From NCBI GenBank assembly GCA_004154925.1, contig QJNS01000009.1, positions 434,001 through 498,000 on the forward strand: a stretch of 64,000 nt of DNA, in the 5' to 3' direction. Both the position numbers and the translations under genes were made by a program. Source of the DNA: Monosporascus cannonballus (lineage: Eukaryota; Ascomycota; Sordariomycetes; Xylariales). Below the pieces are notes generated by a model. The model was not told where the DNA came from. It made no database searches and saw nothing but the letters and a program-made list of their open reading frames with translations. Positions 61,973 through 64,000 of this stretch are shown piece after piece; position 1 is the stretch's first letter; each line of letters opens with the position of its first letter.

Positions 61973-63872
61973 TTTTTTATAACCGAGTTTCCAGGTATTT
62001 TCTAAAAATGCATAATTCGTTTTTGCTAAAGTTATAAATAACGTAAAACTTTATCGAAAATTCTTCTTTAAAAACTATTTCATAATTTTATTCGCTATAT
62101 TTTGATAACTCTATATTAAGCTTTTTTTTAAAAAAAACTGCTTATATTTATAATATTATAATAATATATTAATTAGATTTTCTAATTTTTTGGGCTATTA
62201 TTATTATTATTTTATATTATTATTTAATAACTTTACTTTTGTTTTAATAATAATAATAATACGTCGTATTCTTTAAACCCCGTTTTTTTATATGTTTTAT
62301 CCCTTTAAATAATCAGGTTTTTATCGTATTTTTATACTTATATTCGTTATTATTATCGATCGCATATTAAAATCTTAATTTGTATTATTTATTAAGAGGA
62401 AATAAAACGAATTTTACTTAGCCAGTTTTACTGTTAATTAAAACTCCGTATTAACGTATTTATAATAATCTTAAAATTATATCGTAATTCCTAAATAAAA
62501 CGATATCGAAATTAATTATTTGATATCGTCCTTAAACAAAAATCTTGAAATAATTAATTTCGCGTATAACTTTTCCGTTATCGTAAGCAAATTCTTAATT
62601 TTCAATATTTGTTGTTATATAAAGTTTTAATTTATATTTTTATAATAATTTAAACTTATTAACCATATCTAATATAATATAATTCCCGGCTAAAGCTCCG
62701 TAATTCATTATTGCGATATATTAATATATTCCAATTCGTATAATTGAAGTAATAAAGTTATTAATATATTTTATTATTACATTTAAAGCCTTTTTCGAGA
62801 ATTTCTTATAACACCTTTAGGTTTCGTTATCTTACGGCTTTTTTATAAATAACCTTTTTTTAATTTTTGTTTAAATTTATTAAACCATACTTATATTTTT
62901 TTCGTTTAATACGTTAAGTTACTATATTCGTTATTATTGCCGGCGTATTATTTCTTTAAATTTTATTAATTAATTTTAATTTTTTATAATTATTTTCGCC
63001 AGTAAATAAATTATTTCTTTTTATCTTTACAATTATATCTTATTATGCGTTATCCTAATTATCGTTCCAAAAATCTCTTATAAATTAACGTATTTCTTTT
63101 TTAATAATCTTTTTTTCCTAAGGATTTATAATAAATGTTAATTAAAAATAAAAATTCGTAATAATTTTCTAATAATGTTTTTTATCGTATGTTAAATTAT
63201 TTTTTTCCGTTTAATAATTATATTATTTATAATAACAAAAAAACTTTTCTTACGAAAATTATTTTTTTTCGGGCCAGCGTTTTATTTAGGCCAGTTACTA
63301 AATATTTCTTAGGGTTATAGTTTGAAAATATCAATATTATTATTTATTATCCTTATTATTTCCGGTACGGTTTGGAAAATCGAATCCCTTATAATATATA
63401 CGGGTAATTCGTTCGTAAATATATTATTTCTATTTTTCGTAATCGGGATATTTTCGTCGTCGACAATATATAGCGTACATTTTGCCATATTTATCAGGTA
63501 TTCCGGGACAGATTTTTTCCGTTTAATTCCGGTATTTGCGTAATTATCCTTATAATATTTCTTGTTACATTCGCAATATTTATTAAGTTAGTTTCCCGGC
63601 TTTTGGCATTTTTTGTCGAATTTTTTATCGCGATAATTCTTATTAAACCTTTTGCCATAAGTCTGATACGTATTTGGCTTAAATTATATTAATGGCTTTA
63701 TTATCGTTTTCTTAACTATTTCTGGATTATCTTTTTAATACAGATATTTCATTATTTTATCGTAACTTTTTAAGCTTTTTGTACTTATAAACTTTATATT
63801 TTATTTTGCCATAATCAAAGCATTTAATCCGGCTTTAATTTTGTTTATGGATAACGCCGAATTCCATAAATT
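61973..63872 (-). pseudogene. Degraded gag/protease side of the second Gypsy B copy
   Basis: Inverted match of about 8360-10262. The plus-strand frame 63322-63543 is the counterpart of the minus-strand frame 9069-8743 and is an antisense shadow. True coding direction is minus; no open frame remains. Confidence 0.75.
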
Positions 63873-64000
63873 TGTAAGATAATGGACATCTGTGAGCTGG
63901 GTGAGGTGATCTCCGACCAGTTATAAAGCAGATTCCAAGAAGTAAGTGTATTAGGTTATTTCTATCTGGCGTTTCCTATTAGCTATTAAATGGTGGATTT
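63873..64000 (-). mobile_element. Partial 3' LTR of Gypsy A copy 4, cut by the window edge
   Basis: Starts TGTAAGATAATGG and follows the other A LTRs closely to the last base of the window. Little RIP. Inserted into Gypsy B interior; the duplication would be AAATT (63868-63872) but cannot be checked. Confidence 0.85.

Larger units (their letters stand above)
51156..63872 (-). mobile_element. Ty3/Gypsy family B, second copy, split by a family A insertion and cut at 63872
   Basis: The 3' LTR is at 51156-51548, starting TGTAACGAGC and followed by a purine tract on the minus strand. The interior 51549-54812 matches family B from about 13466 back to about 10263. After the A insertion it resumes at 61973 and matches about 10262 back to about 8360. 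At 63873 another A copy begins. The B 5' end and 5' LTR are outside the window. The match across the insertion point (AATACCTTATGTT.. on one side, CGGTTATAAAAAA.. on the other) shows that one B element was split. Confidence 0.88.

Noticed and set aside
1..64000. A secondary-metabolite cluster or other linked gene system in the island
   Set aside because: The dehydrogenase, GH5, Hsp70-like and Rrp14 genes share no pathway, there is no synthase, transporter or cluster regulator, and an essential ribosome gene lies among them.
1..64000. Regional centromere
   Set aside because: RIP-mutated nested retroelements fit the look of some fungal centromeres, but a 14.7-kb active-looking gene island sits inside, and sequence alone cannot show CENP-A. 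Ordinary AT-rich heterochromatin is sufficient.
1..64000. tRNA or rRNA genes
   Set aside because: I saw no A-box/B-box pair with a plausible cloverleaf and no rRNA-like sequence on either strand, though a reading by eye could miss one.

Overview
The window looks like a filamentous ascomycete (Pezizomycotina-type) chromosome. A GC-balanced island of spliced genes lies between long AT-rich tracts of retrotransposons ruined by repeat-induced point mutation (RIP). The introns are short (mostly 51-153 bp) with fungal GT..AG ends, and the island genes (SURF6/Rrp14, fungal GH5 mannanase-like, HSPA12-like Hsp70) fit this. I cannot name the species.

Layout. Bases 1-15221: a Ty1/Copia element running in from the left is broken by two insertions of one Ty3/Gypsy family ('family A', LTR about 195-207 bp). 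One A copy (599-14616) itself carries a complete copy of a second Gypsy family ('family B', 7062-13828, LTR about 370 bp). Bases 15222-29934 are the gene island. From left to right it holds a spliced unknown protein with a Cys/His cluster (minus), an HSPA12-like Hsp70-fold ATPase (plus), a classical short-chain dehydrogenase (plus), a secreted GH5 mannanase-like protein (minus), the ribosome-biogenesis factor Rrp14/SURF6 (plus) and a small secreted cysteine-containing protein (minus). Bases 29935-30545 are an AT-rich tract with few CpG, and 30546-33708 is a mid-GC stretch in which I recognise no gene. Bases 33709-39080 are a complete Copia copy (minus). Bases 39081-43223 hold relics, including an integrase-core (rve) transposase-like reading frame and a field of degenerate short repeats. 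Bases 43224-50352 are a complete A copy (minus). From 51156 to the right edge a minus-strand B copy is interrupted by a complete A copy (54813-61967) and by a further A copy that starts at 63873 and leaves the window.

Element boundaries rest on matching LTR ends (TG..CA or RIP versions of these) and 5-bp target-site duplications: AACTG, GATAA, CGCTA, TTATC, and CTATC/CTATT for Copia. On the left B sits inside A; on the right A sits inside B, so both families were mobile in overlapping periods. No element keeps an intact polyprotein, but conserved reverse-transcriptase, RNase H and integrase blocks can still be read. LTRs are clearly less mutated than the interiors.

The island genes do not form one pathway or cluster. 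They read as ordinary chromosomal genes with their own promoters. The most notable gene-level observation is that the GH5 protein has Ala where the family has its catalytic acid/base Glu, although the rest of the fold and the nucleophile motif are kept.
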